Shown one piece after another: positions 1-7,757 of a stretch of DNA of 22,758 bases. The position numbers and the translations under genes are program-made. Position 1 is the first letter of the stretch. The number at the start of each line of letters is the position of its first letter. Under the pieces are notes generated by a model that was not told the origin of the DNA, searched no databases, and saw nothing but the letters and a program-made list of their open reading frames with translations. The stretch spans positions 1 to 22,758 of the forward strand of contig CAZKUN010000146.1 in assembly GCA_964555935.1 (NCBI GenBank), read 5' to 3'. Origin of the DNA: CAZKUN01 sp964555935 (GTDB lineage Bacteria > Armatimonadota > Zipacnadia > Zipacnadales > VGFC01).

Positions 1-51
1 AAGGCGAAAGCCGGCCTCGGCGTCGACAAGACGAACTACAGCACCTGGTAA
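1..51 (+). CDS. C-terminal fragment of an unidentified plus-strand gene (partial)
   Basis: The first frame is open from base 1 and reads KAKAGLGVDKTNYSTW before a TAA stop at 49-51. The 5' part lies outside the window. Sixteen residues are too few to assign a family, and no domain can be named. The reading as a real gene end rests on GC-rich codon use like that of the neighbours and on the hairpin that follows at 101-133, between this gene and the convergent symporter gene. It could also be a chance open stretch. Confidence 0.4.
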   Translation, partial: KAKAGLGVDKTNYSTW

Positions 52-100
52 ATCCGAAGGGAACCTCCCAACGGAGGATCCGCACCAATCCCAAAACGAT

Positions 101-133
101 GAAGGGCAGCGGCCTATGAAGCCGCTGCCCTTC
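101..133. terminator. Hairpin terminator between convergent genes
   Basis: A perfect 13-bp inverted repeat (GAAGGGCAGCGGC at 101-113 and its complement at 121-133) surrounds a 7-nt loop. On the minus strand the stem is followed after about four bases by a short T run (ATCGTTTTGGG), as in an intrinsic terminator for the symporter gene that ends at 161. On the plus strand there is only a weak T-containing tail, so use by the gene ending at 51 is possible but less certain. A smaller stem (CCTCC/GGAGG, 64-77) lies just before it. Confidence 0.75.
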
Positions 134-160
134 GCGATTCTTGGGGGTCAACGGATGTGT

Positions 161-1837
161 CTACTCGGTCCCTTCTCCTCGCGACAGTACCCAGCTCACC
201 GCCGTTCCCACTGCGATGTTCACCACAATGGCGATCGGGCTGATCCACTGGAAACTGATCGGATCATCGGCCATCCAACGGGCCCCGGGTTCATCGGTGA
301 GCGGCCTGATCTCAACGCCAAACGTCGCTGGATCGACGCCCCAGGTCGACAGTAGCGTTACGATCGGGCCGCTAAACGCGATCAGCGCCGCCGTGATCGT
401 CCCGCAGATCGCCCCCGCCCAAGCGCCCGCAGGTTTGGCGAACTTCACGAACAGGGCGAAGAAGAACAGGCCGAAAATCGGCGTCGTCAGCAGGTTCACT
501 GTCTTGCCCGTCATCTCGGTGATGTTGCCGGGGATGTACTTCATCAACGAGCTGCCGAACACCACCACCAACCCAATGCTGAATGCGAGAACCTGCGCGA
601 AGCGGACCTTGCCCTTGTCTGTCTTCGGCGCCTTGCCGAAGCGACCCAGGAAGTCCGTCAGCGTGACGGCCGTGATCGAGTTGACGCCCGAGTCGATGCT
701 CGACATGGCGGCTGCGAACATGGCTGACACCACTAGCCCTGAGATCCCCACCGGCAAGTGGAACGCGATAAACCGCGGGAAGAGGTCGTCGGCGTTATTG
801 GCGACGGTCATGCCCTCTGGGAGCTGGTCCGCGTGAGCCCCGAAGTAGCCCAGGAGGGAGAAGCCCACCAGAAACAGCGCCACGCTGACGACGCATCCCA
901 CGATTAACTGAGTCGCCAGCGCTCGACGTGCGGCGCCTACGTCCTCAGTGGCCATGAATCGCTGCACGGATGTCTGGTCGCCGCCCGCCGTCGCGACATA
1001 CCACGCGAAAACGCTGAGTATCGTCCCGACGACCGTGACCCGTGTCTTGGGGTCGAAGCTGAAGAACGGCTGTCTGTCCCACGTAGATTGCCACTCGGTT
1101 GGGAACCACCCGAATCCGCCGAACTTCCACGTGACGGTGCCGATCACCAGCAGCGCGCCGCCGAACAGCAGCACCGTCTGCATGAAGTCGGTGACGACGA
1201 CCGCCCTCAGTCCACCAATCGACGTGTAGATGATTGATACGAACCCCGTGATGAAGACGATGAGGGGGACCCACTTGTCATCAAGGCCCATCATCACCGA
1301 GAGGGCCTTTGCCGCCAAGTACACCAGCAGCGTCATCCAAACCAGCCGTAGCACCAGGAACATGGTCGCGCCGAGCAACCGGATGCTCAGGCCCAGCTTC
1401 TCCTCCAGCAGTTCGTACGCGCTGGTGACGCGGTTCCTCATGTACACGGGGAGAAGGCCGTACGCGACGACAATGAAGACCAGCGGAAGCGCCAGTTGCG
1501 CCACCAGCATGACTGGGCCCTTGCCCGCTGCCTCACCGGGCACGGACAGGTAGGAGATCGTGCTCAGGAGCGTGGCGAACAGCGAGACGCCAATCAGCAG
1601 CGGGCTGATCTTGCCGCCGCCGACAAAGTACTCGTCGGTGCTCTGCTGCTTCCGCCCGACGTATGCGCCGATGCCAATGGTGCCAAGCGCGTAGGCCGCG
1701 ATGATGACCCAATCGAGCCATGTCAGTCCGTTGGCGACCGGTCCGGCATCTTGAGCAAACGCCGCGCCGGAGCCGCCGGCGATGCAGGCCAGGCTCAGCA
1801 AGCCGACCAAAGGCCTACGTCTGGGAACGAGACTCAT
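161..1837 (-). CDS. Sodium:solute symporter (SSS family) with N-terminal signal peptide
   Basis: Predicted inner-membrane sodium-coupled transporter of about 558 residues. After the N-terminal region come the repeated hydrophobic segments of the SSS fold, starting near WLDWVIIAAYALGTIGIGAY. The typical DEYFVGGG, SYLSVPGEA and GGDQTSVQRF motifs follow. The SSIDSGVNS stretch with a downstream TDF matches the sodium-site helix of this family. The substrate cannot be read from sequence; sugars, sugar acids or other organic solutes are all possible. The ATG at 1837 puts a classic signal peptide first (RRRPLVGLLSLACIAGGSGAAFA, cut near AQ) and has GGGGTG upstream. An ATG 36 bases further up (1873) is also possible. 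It starts 82 bases after the stop of the GAF-like gene (46 bases with the upstream ATG), so it may belong to the same transcript as the two-component genes and import the compound sensed by the PocR kinase (inference). A hairpin follows its stop. Confidence 0.88.
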   Translation of the reverse strand: MSLVPRRRPLVGLLSLACIAGGSGAAFAQDAGPVANGLTWLDWVIIAAYALGTIGIGAYVGRKQQSTDEYFVGGGKISPLLIGVSLFATLLSTISYLSVPGEAAGKGPVMLVAQLALPLVFIVVAYGLLPVYMRNRVTSAYELLEEKLGLSIRLLGATMFLVLRLVWMTLLVYLAAKALSVMMGLDDKWVPLIVFITGFVSIIYTSIGGLRAVVVTDFMQTVLLFGGALLVIGTVTWKFGGFGWFPTEWQSTWDRQPFFSFDPKTRVTVVGTILSVFAWYVATAGGDQTSVQRFMATEDVGAARRALATQLIVGCVVSVALFLVGFSLLGYFGAHADQLPEGMTVANNADDLFPRFIAFHLPVGISGLVVSAMFAAAMSSIDSGVNSITAVTLTDFLGRFGKAPKTDKGKVRFAQVLAFSIGLVVVFGSSLMKYIPGNITEMTGKTVNLLTTPIFGLFFFALFVKFAKPAGAWAGAICGTITAALIAFSGPIVTLLSTWGVDPATFGVEIRPLTDEPGARWMADDPISFQWISPIAIVVNIAVGTAVSWVLSRGEGTE

Positions 1838-1919
1838 AGGGGACACCCCGCGGGCGATACTGCGTGATCGCATGGCGGGGCTTTCGCCGTTTGCCGACAG
1901 TCGTCCTCGCCGGGCGGGC

Positions 1920-2510
1920 TTACAGGGGGAACAGCGACACGACGATCTCCAGAAACCGAGCCTCCGGCGTGAGATACCACTGCGTCGTCCGGCCGCCTGC
2001 CGTTGAGGCAGGGAACCACCGATTACATAGTGCCAGCACGCGCACCTCGCCGAGGTACGTGTACGGGATCGCCATCAGGCGCTCGACGCCAAGTTCCGCC
2101 AATTCTGGGGCGCTGTCGGCTGTGTTCTCGCAAGCGCGCGCGCCTCGCCTCCGGCCCCCATTCTCGTCATAGCAGAGCCGGTACAGCCACGTGGATTCCA
2201 CGCGCTGCCCCTCCACCAGCGGCCCGGTCTGAGGCAGTGACGTGATCACGCGAAACTCGCCACTCGCTCGCCTCAGAATCGCTACCGACTCCGCCGTACA
2301 CGCCTCCCGAATCGCCGCGAGCACGTCCTCGGGAGATGCCAGCGGGTCCTCGCCTCTGCGGTAGCCTGACATCCCCGCGACAGCAGCCACGGCGCCGTCG
2401 TAGAACGCCAGCTCCTCACCGTAGATCGCCATTTCGTCCGCCTTGGCGGCCAGTTCCGCTTGAAGCTCCGCAACCTGGTCTTCGAGCGACCGCATCCGAT
2501 CCTCACTCAC
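1920..2510 (-). CDS. Coiled-coil plus GAF-like domain protein
   Basis: Protein of 196 residues. Residues 1-40 are charged and heptad-like (SLEDQVAELQAELAAKADEMAIYGEEL), which predicts a short coiled coil. Residues 60-195 look like a GAF-type sensory domain (EDVLAAIREACTAESVAILRRASGEFRVI, then LAELGVERLMAIPYTYLGEVRVLALCNR, then LTPEARFLEIVVSLF). There is no enzymatic or DNA-binding output domain. The start is a GTG that overlaps the end of the receiver gene by 8 bases and has AAGGAGG 9 bases upstream, a strong ribosome site that fixes the start. The overlap with the receiver, and the receiver's own overlap with the kinase, indicate a three-protein signalling unit. A role as partner or scaffold for the kinase or receiver is inference. 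The GAF assignment comes from overall pattern, not from catalytic residues. Confidence 0.72.
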   Translation of the reverse strand: MSEDRMRSLEDQVAELQAELAAKADEMAIYGEELAFYDGAVAAVAGMSGYRRGEDPLASPEDVLAAIREACTAESVAILRRASGEFRVITSLPQTGPLVEGQRVESTWLYRLCYDENGGRRRGARACENTADSAPELAELGVERLMAIPYTYLGEVRVLALCNRWFPASTAGGRTTQWYLTPEARFLEIVVSLFPL

Positions 2511-2940
2511 CGGGGCCCGCCTCCTTACCCACAGCCGCAGACGCGGCTGCGACCACTTCAGCGAGGCTGGCCGGCTTCTCCAGGTACGTCGTGTTGGTCA
2601 ATGACTCGATTTCGTCTGCGTGTCGCGTTGTGGCCGTTAGCACGATGACCGGAAGGTTGCTCCGCTCGCCGCCTAGCTCCCCTGCCCGCAGGCGCCGAAG
2701 CAGCGCCAGCCCCCCGTCAATCGGGTCGATGTCCTGCCACGCCTCATCCACGCCTGGCGGCATCATGATGTCGAGCAGCAGCACGTCCCACTCCTCCGTC
2801 ATGAGCCGCCTCATGCACCCGCTGACGGTCGTGGCCGTTTCCACCTCGTAGCCCTCGATTCGCAGCACGTCGCCGATCCGGCGGTTGCGCTCCTGTTCGT
2901 CCTCGGCAAAAAGCACCCGGCCTCGACTTTCACTCACCAT
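2503..2940 (-). CDS. Stand-alone response-regulator receiver
   Basis: Receiver (REC) domain of 145 residues with no output domain. The acidic pocket is E13-D14-E15, the phospho-acceptor is D57 (VLLLDIMMP), T102 lies in VIVLTA and the conserved lysine is K122 (YLEKP). About ten extra residues (PGVDEAWQDIDP) sit between the D57 loop and helix 3. The chosen ATG (2940) lies inside the end of the kinase gene (11-base overlap), so the two are probably translationally coupled. The open frame extends far upstream, but that part lies antiparallel to no motif and only shadows the kinase. With no DNA-binding or enzymatic domain, it must act by protein contact, with the GAF-like protein downstream as the obvious candidate (inference). 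Confidence 0.88.
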   Translation of the reverse strand: MVSESRGRVLFAEDEQERNRRIGDVLRIEGYEVETATTVSGCMRRLMTEEWDVLLLDIMMPPGVDEAWQDIDPIDGGLALLRRLRAGELGGERSNLPVIVLTATTRHADEIESLTNTTYLEKPASLAEVVAAASAAVGKEAGPGE

Positions 2941-4303
2941 GCTCGCCCTTTCCGCGGAACGGCAGCGTGAAGTGGAACACGTTCTTGAATCCCACGTACT
3001 GCGCCGTCTCGTCTGCTGAGCGCCCGCCCGCCTCGCTTTCGGCCCAGATCCTGCCGCCATGTGCTCCGACGATCTCCCGCGCGACTGACAGCCCCAGCCC
3101 GCTGCCCCAGATGAGCCGTCGCGGATCGCGGTGTTCCGCCCGGTAGAACGGCTCAAAAATCTTCTCAAGCTCCGCCTCGGCGATCCCAGTGCCCATGTTC
3201 TCCACGGTCACGTGGATGGTACGATCCTCGCGTTGAGCGGTCACGCGGATGTACGTGTCATCGTACGAGTACTTCACAGCGTTATCGAGCAGGTTGCCCA
3301 CAACCAGTCGCATGCTCTCCCGGTCAAAGCCGAACCTCAGCGGCTCCTTCGACCGGATCGTCTTCTCAATGTTGATTCCGCGCGGGTTCGCGACCCATCT
3401 GTACTGGTGGATGCACTGATCGATCAGCGACTCGAGGTCACTCAGCGTGTCGAGCTTGTACTCCCTCTGCGGAATGGCGCCACCCGCAACCTGCGCGCGC
3501 GACATCAGGAGCTGCGTCAGCGTCGTGTCCTTCATCCGCAGAATCTCGTGGATGATGCGCTCGAGCACGTCCGAGATCTCCGGTGGGATTGAGCCGCCCG
3601 CGATGTGGGTCTGGTACGCCTCCAGGAACTCCGCCTCGATCAGCGTCGCGTGCAGCGCGGCGCGGAGTTCGTGGATGGTCTCGGCGACGAGGCGCTCGCG
3701 GTCGCGGATCGCCTTCGTTAGCCCGTAATGCGTCTCGGCGAACCGTTGGAGGTGCAGAGCTGCCTCGACCACGGATAGCCGAAGCCGGAGTAGCTCCTCC
3801 TCGTCGGCCTCCGGGATCTCCTTGATTAGGCGGCTGAGGCGCGCCTGATCGAGGTCGTCGATCTTCTTGGCGATCTGGTTGACGTTTCTCGTTATCTGCT
3901 TCGATGTGCCCGGCATGCGGCGCTGTCCGCTATACAACGCGCCCAGCATCTTCCCGCCAACGAGAACCGGCACGCCAATGTCGGCCAGTCCCATGTGGCA
4001 GAAATGGTATGGCTCGGGGTCCTCATCTGTCACCATCTCAAGGTGCCGGTATCGATCGCAGTCACAGTTGAAGCAAGCCGCCTCGCCTTGGTCGAAGCTC
4101 CTCAGGTACCTGCAGAATTCCGATCGGTGGGGGAGTCCGTGGAGGTCGGTAATGTACCGACACTGGCCCGTCTCGGAATCTCGCTCCATGAACGCGACGG
4201 CCGATTGCAGCTTGAAGCTCAAGCCGGCCTCAATCAGCTCCACGGCCTGCTCATCAACCAGCTCCGTCAATTGAGCCGGGATCCCGTTTTCGTCTGCTGA
4301 CAT
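2930..4303 (-). CDS. PocR-domain sensor histidine kinase
   Basis: Cytoplasmic kinase of about 457 residues with no membrane segment. Numbering from an alternative GTG 36 bases upstream (4339): residues 28-140 form a PocR-type ligand domain with the family's spaced cysteines C76, C89 and C114 (EFCRYLRS, GEAACFNC, YHFCHMGLADIGVPVLVGGKMLGALYSGQ). A helical linker (160-215) leads to the phospho-accepting H223 in TIHELRAALHATL. The ATPase part has N353 in NLLDNAVKYS, then ENMGTGI, FEPFYRAEH and GSGLGLSVAREIVGAHGG. PocR domains are proposed to bind small hydrocarbon derivatives; the ligand here is unknown. I prefer ATG 4303 (GGGG upstream) over the GTG at 4339, which has no ribosome site. It follows the dnaE2 stop at 4375 with no visible terminator and overlaps its cognate receiver. 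Confidence 0.88.
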   Translation of the reverse strand: MSADENGIPAQLTELVDEQAVELIEAGLSFKLQSAVAFMERDSETGQCRYITDLHGLPHRSEFCRYLRSFDQGEAACFNCDCDRYRHLEMVTDEDPEPYHFCHMGLADIGVPVLVGGKMLGALYSGQRRMPGTSKQITRNVNQIAKKIDDLDQARLSRLIKEIPEADEEELLRLRLSVVEAALHLQRFAETHYGLTKAIRDRERLVAETIHELRAALHATLIEAEFLEAYQTHIAGGSIPPEISDVLERIIHEILRMKDTTLTQLLMSRAQVAGGAIPQREYKLDTLSDLESLIDQCIHQYRWVANPRGINIEKTIRSKEPLRFGFDRESMRLVVGNLLDNAVKYSYDDTYIRVTAQREDRTIHVTVENMGTGIAEAELEKIFEPFYRAEHRDPRRLIWGSGLGLSVAREIVGAHGGRIWAESEAGGRSADETAQYVGFKNVFHFTLPFRGKGEHGE

Positions 4304-4374
4304 GCGTGCCCCGCGCCCGCGAGTGGTGTCGACTGCCACAGGTAAATTCTGCCCTCACCCCTCCAACCCCTGCC

Positions 4375-7300
4375 TCATCCCGCCTTCGCTGCCGGATCAA
4401 ACGTCCAACCCTCAACGTGACTCGCCGTAAGACTGCCCATCGTGCCGGGCGCGCCGCGGCGGTCGATATGCCCCGCAACGGTAAGCAGAGGCTGTGTGAA
4501 TATCGCCCGCCCGCAGCGGTTGTAGACCGATTCAAACACCGTCACCTCGAGGATTTCCGTCTCGTCTTCCAGGCTGAAGAAGACCACTGTCCGCCCGCTT
4601 TTGGTCGGCGGGCGATGCGGGCGCAGGATCATTCCGGCAACTTTCACGCGCTTGCCCGTCGGCGCTTCGCGAGCTTCCTCGCACGTAATGACGCCTCGTT
4701 CTCTCAGGTCCTCCCGCGTGAATTCCATCGGGTGCTTGTGAAGCGATAGCCCCAGCACATCCATCTCGTGCCACCACTTCTCGTTCGGGCTGAAGTCCGG
4801 CACGTTCATCGGTTCGGTGGACGTGCATATGTCGAGCCTCGGCGTGTCATCGTTCATGTCGCCGATCGCCGCCAACTCCCACAGAAGCTGCCGCCGATTT
4901 GAGTTCATGGCATCGAACGCGCCCGCCAGGATTAGGTCGCGCGTCGTGTCGCGATCCACGCGCGCGCGCCGACAGAAATCATGTAGCGAGGCAAACGCTC
5001 CATTTGCATTTCGCGCCTCAATGAGCTTTGGCAGCGATGCCTCACCGGCGTTGCGAACTTGTTCCAGTCCCACGCGCATCGCCTCGCCTTCGACCTTGTA
5101 CTTCCGATCGCTCGCGTTGATGTCTGGCGGTCTCACCTCGATGCCTTTGCGTTTCGCCTCCCAAATCAGCGTGTGCGGCGGGTAGTAGCCCATCGGCTGG
5201 TTCGATAGCAGCGCCGCGTAGAAGTGCGCCGCATGATGCTGCTTGAGGTACGCTGTTTTGTACGATGTGTCCGCAAACGCCGCCGCGTGCGCCTCGCAGA
5301 ATCCGTAACCGGCGTACGCTCTGATGTATGAGAAGATCTCCTCGGCGATCCGTCGCTTCACGCCCTTCTCGACCGCACGCTCGATGAAGTGCTCGCCGAT
5401 TCTGTCCATCTCCGCATACGACCGGTTGCTAGTCATCGCCCGCCGAAGCTTGTCTGATTCGCCCGGCGTGAAGCCCGCGATCTCCGTTGCGATCTCAATG
5501 ACCTGCTCCTGAAACAGCACCACGCCATATGTCTTGCTCAGGATCTTCTCGAGCGATGGATGCAGGTATGTCACCGGTTGCTGCCCGTGTCGGCGCGCGA
5601 TGTATGGATCGACCATGTTCGCGAGAATCGGTCCGGGTCGGATGATCGCGACCGCCGCGATGAGGTCCTCGAATCGATCCGGCTGCAAGCGCGTGTGGAG
5701 GGACTTCTGCGCCGGGCTCTCAAGCTGAAACACGCCTATCGTATCCGACGCCGCGATGAGATCGTACGATGCCTTGTCGTCGTACGGGATGTTGTCGTAG
5801 TCGAAACTCGCGTCACGCTGCCTGACGGACGCCACCGTGTCTTGCACGGCCGACAATATCCGCAAGCACAGCAAATCTAGCTTCACCAGCCCTAGGTCCT
5901 CGACATCAACCTTGTCGAACTGGATCACCGGAAAGCCCTTGGCGGCCATCTGCACGGGCGTGATGTCTAGCAACGGTTCGCGCGTCACGACAATCCCGCC
6001 CAGGTGTGTCGAGAGGTGCCTCGGGAAGCCCGCTACCGATCCTGCCAGATCGATCAGCCGCCGGTAGCGCTCCCGCGAGAATCCGCTATCTCGCAGTTCA
6101 GGGACATTCGCAAACGCCGAATCGAGATCGTGGGCGGATATGTAGGGGAGGTGCTTGGAGAGGCGATCCATCTCATCGAGCGAGAAGCCCAGGGCCTTTC
6201 CGAGATCGCGCACCGAACTGCGCGCCTGGAAGGTGTTGTACGTCGCTACCATCGCCACGTGTTCTTCGCCATACTTCTCGATCACATACGCCATCACGTC
6301 GTTGCGTCGCTCAGCCTGGAAGTCGACATCCACGTCCGGCAGCACCGCGCGCTCGAGGCTCATGAAACGCTCAAATAGCAGATCCCGCTCAATTGGATCG
6401 ACGTTCGCGATCCCCAGGCAGTATGCCACCGCGCTGTCGGCTGCCGAGCCCCTCCCCGCGTACCGAATGCCCTCTCGGCTCGCGAAGCGCAGGAGGTCCC
6501 ACACGACGAGGAAGTAGTCCTCAAAACCCAGCTTGCAGATGACATTCAGCTCGTAGTCCAGTCGCCCGCGCGCCTTATCCGTGATGCGTCCGTATCGTCG
6601 TTTTGCGCCCGCATACACGAGCTTTCGCAGCATCTCGGGAGCCGTCTCCCCGGCGGGGAGATCAAACGCAGGCAGGTGGTACTCGCCAGGACGCAGGCCG
6701 GTCTCACACATCTCGGCAACGCGCCCCGCGTTCTCCACCGCCTCGGGGCAATCCGCGAATAGCTTCTCCATCTCAGCCGGAGAGCGGAACATGCACTGCG
6801 CGTTCAGCCGGCGCTCCGGATGCACCTCATCGAGGGTCGTGAGCGTACGCGCGCATGTCAACGCATCGTGGGTTGGGAAATCGCGCCACCGCAGATGATG
6901 CGCGTTGTTCGTTGCAACCAAGTCGAGATCAAGCCGCTTCGCAAGCTCCACCATCCCCGCATGAAGTCGACGCGTTCCCGGCAGCCCAACGCGCTGCAAC
7001 TCGAGCAAGAACCGCTCGCTCCCGAAGATATCTCGCAGCTCTCGCGCGGCGTTTTCGGCCTCCTCATACTCTCTCGCCAGTAGCAGCGATGCGATCTTCC
7101 CGCGCCGACACCCCGAGAGGCAAATGACCCCTTCGTTATGTTCTCGCAGCGCTTCCACTGTTGTTGCGGGCTGTCTGCGCGGCTGCGACATGTGCGCGTG
7201 GGTGATGAGCCGGCAGATGCTTCCATATCCGCGCGCGTTTTGGGCGAGGAGGGTCAAGTGATACCCGCCGACGAGGGTCAATTCGGCGCCGATGATCGGT

Positions 7301-7479
7301 TTGATGCCATACGCCGCGCAGCTTTTGTGGAAGCGCGCGGCAGCGGAGACATTGTTGTGATCCGTCATCGCCAGCGCCGGCATCTCCCAGCGCGCCGCCG
7401 CCCTGACGAGGTCGGGAATGTCCGCTGCCCCATCCAGAAACGAGAAAGGCGTGTGCACGTGCAGGTGCGTGAAAGTCAT
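4375..7479 (-). CDS. dnaE2: Error-prone DNA polymerase III alpha, DnaE2/ImuC type
   Basis: C-family DNA polymerase of 1034 residues, the length typical of DnaE2 (ImuC) and shorter than replicative DnaE. In order: PHP domain (FTHLHVHTPFSFLDG, AMTDHNNVS), polymerase palm with the catalytic aspartates in PDVDVDFQAERR and a third in FDKVDVEDLGLVKLDLLCL, fingers (FQLESPAQ, RPGPI, GVVLFQEQ, YAGYGFCEAHAAAFA), a helix-hairpin-helix region and a C-terminal OB fold (GKRVKVAGMILRPHRPP, VFFSLEDETEILEVTVF). In known mutasomes it performs damage-tolerant synthesis recruited by ImuB. I chose ATG 7479 because the family starts at this FxHLHVHSxFSFLDG motif; a start at 7545 would overlap the upstream small gene by 28 bases. 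It lies third in an SOS-promoted cassette with no imuA. Confidence 0.95.
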   Translation of the reverse strand: MTFTHLHVHTPFSFLDGAADIPDLVRAAARWEMPALAMTDHNNVSAAARFHKSCAAYGIKPIIGAELTLVGGYHLTLLAQNARGYGSICRLITHAHMSQPRRQPATTVEALREHNEGVICLSGCRRGKIASLLLAREYEEAENAARELRDIFGSERFLLELQRVGLPGTRRLHAGMVELAKRLDLDLVATNNAHHLRWRDFPTHDALTCARTLTTLDEVHPERRLNAQCMFRSPAEMEKLFADCPEAVENAGRVAEMCETGLRPGEYHLPAFDLPAGETAPEMLRKLVYAGAKRRYGRITDKARGRLDYELNVICKLGFEDYFLVVWDLLRFASREGIRYAGRGSAADSAVAYCLGIANVDPIERDLLFERFMSLERAVLPDVDVDFQAERRNDVMAYVIEKYGEEHVAMVATYNTFQARSSVRDLGKALGFSLDEMDRLSKHLPYISAHDLDSAFANVPELRDSGFSRERYRRLIDLAGSVAGFPRHLSTHLGGIVVTREPLLDITPVQMAAKGFPVIQFDKVDVEDLGLVKLDLLCLRILSAVQDTVASVRQRDASFDYDNIPYDDKASYDLIAASDTIGVFQLESPAQKSLHTRLQPDRFEDLIAAVAIIRPGPILANMVDPYIARRHGQQPVTYLHPSLEKILSKTYGVVLFQEQVIEIATEIAGFTPGESDKLRRAMTSNRSYAEMDRIGEHFIERAVEKGVKRRIAEEIFSYIRAYAGYGFCEAHAAAFADTSYKTAYLKQHHAAHFYAALLSNQPMGYYPPHTLIWEAKRKGIEVRPPDINASDRKYKVEGEAMRVGLEQVRNAGEASLPKLIEARNANGAFASLHDFCRRARVDRDTTRDLILAGAFDAMNSNRRQLLWELAAIGDMNDDTPRLDICTSTEPMNVPDFSPNEKWWHEMDVLGLSLHKHPMEFTREDLRERGVITCEEAREAPTGKRVKVAGMILRPHRPPTKSGRTVVFFSLEDETEILEVTVFESVYNRCGRAIFTQPLLTVAGHIDRRGAPGTMGSLTASHVEGWTFDPAAKAG

Positions 7480-7517
7480 GGTCTTTGTAAGAGCGGGTTC
7501 AGTCGCGACGCCGTTGT

Positions 7518-7751
7518 CTAGTCGTACACCCGATGCAACTCCCATCCTGTTTTCGGCAATCGGTGCAACTCATAGATCGCGTCGTTATCGGTCAGCACCC
7601 GGTACACGCGCCGCGGCTCCTCATCAAGCCACCAGCACCCCGCCTCCTCCCAGTCATCGAGCACCTCGCGCACCACGTATTGCCGCTCCTGCCAGGCAAA
7701 GGCCGTCGGCAGCCCCGCTTCCATTTCCACATCCGAGATTGCCCGTTCCAT
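7518..7751 (-). CDS. Small DUF6504-like mutasome-associated protein
   Basis: Protein of 77 residues, set 6 bases after the imuB stop and 38 bases before the preferred dnaE2 start, so clearly part of the cassette. The pattern AFAWQERQYVVREVLDDWEE, GCWWLDEEPRRVYRVLT, AIYELHRLPKTGWELHRVYD matches my memory of the DUF6504 family, which is found beside imuB or dnaE2 in several phyla. The tryptophan- and tyrosine-rich beta strands suggest a small beta-barrel-like fold. No catalytic motif is visible. A role as an accessory or substitute for the missing ImuA is inference from position alone. Confidence 0.8.
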   Translation of the reverse strand: MERAISDVEMEAGLPTAFAWQERQYVVREVLDDWEEAGCWWLDEEPRRVYRVLTDNDAIYELHRLPKTGWELHRVYD

Positions 7752-7757
7752 GGCCGT

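Noticed and set aside
141..836. Plus-strand open frame of 231 codons opposite the symporter
   Set aside because: Antisense to conserved SSS membrane helices and without domain features.
2941..3168. Upstream extension of the receiver gene to 3168
   Set aside because: The extra 76 codons lie inside the kinase ATPase domain and encode low-complexity Arg/Ser sequence; the receiver motifs begin right after the ATG at 2940.
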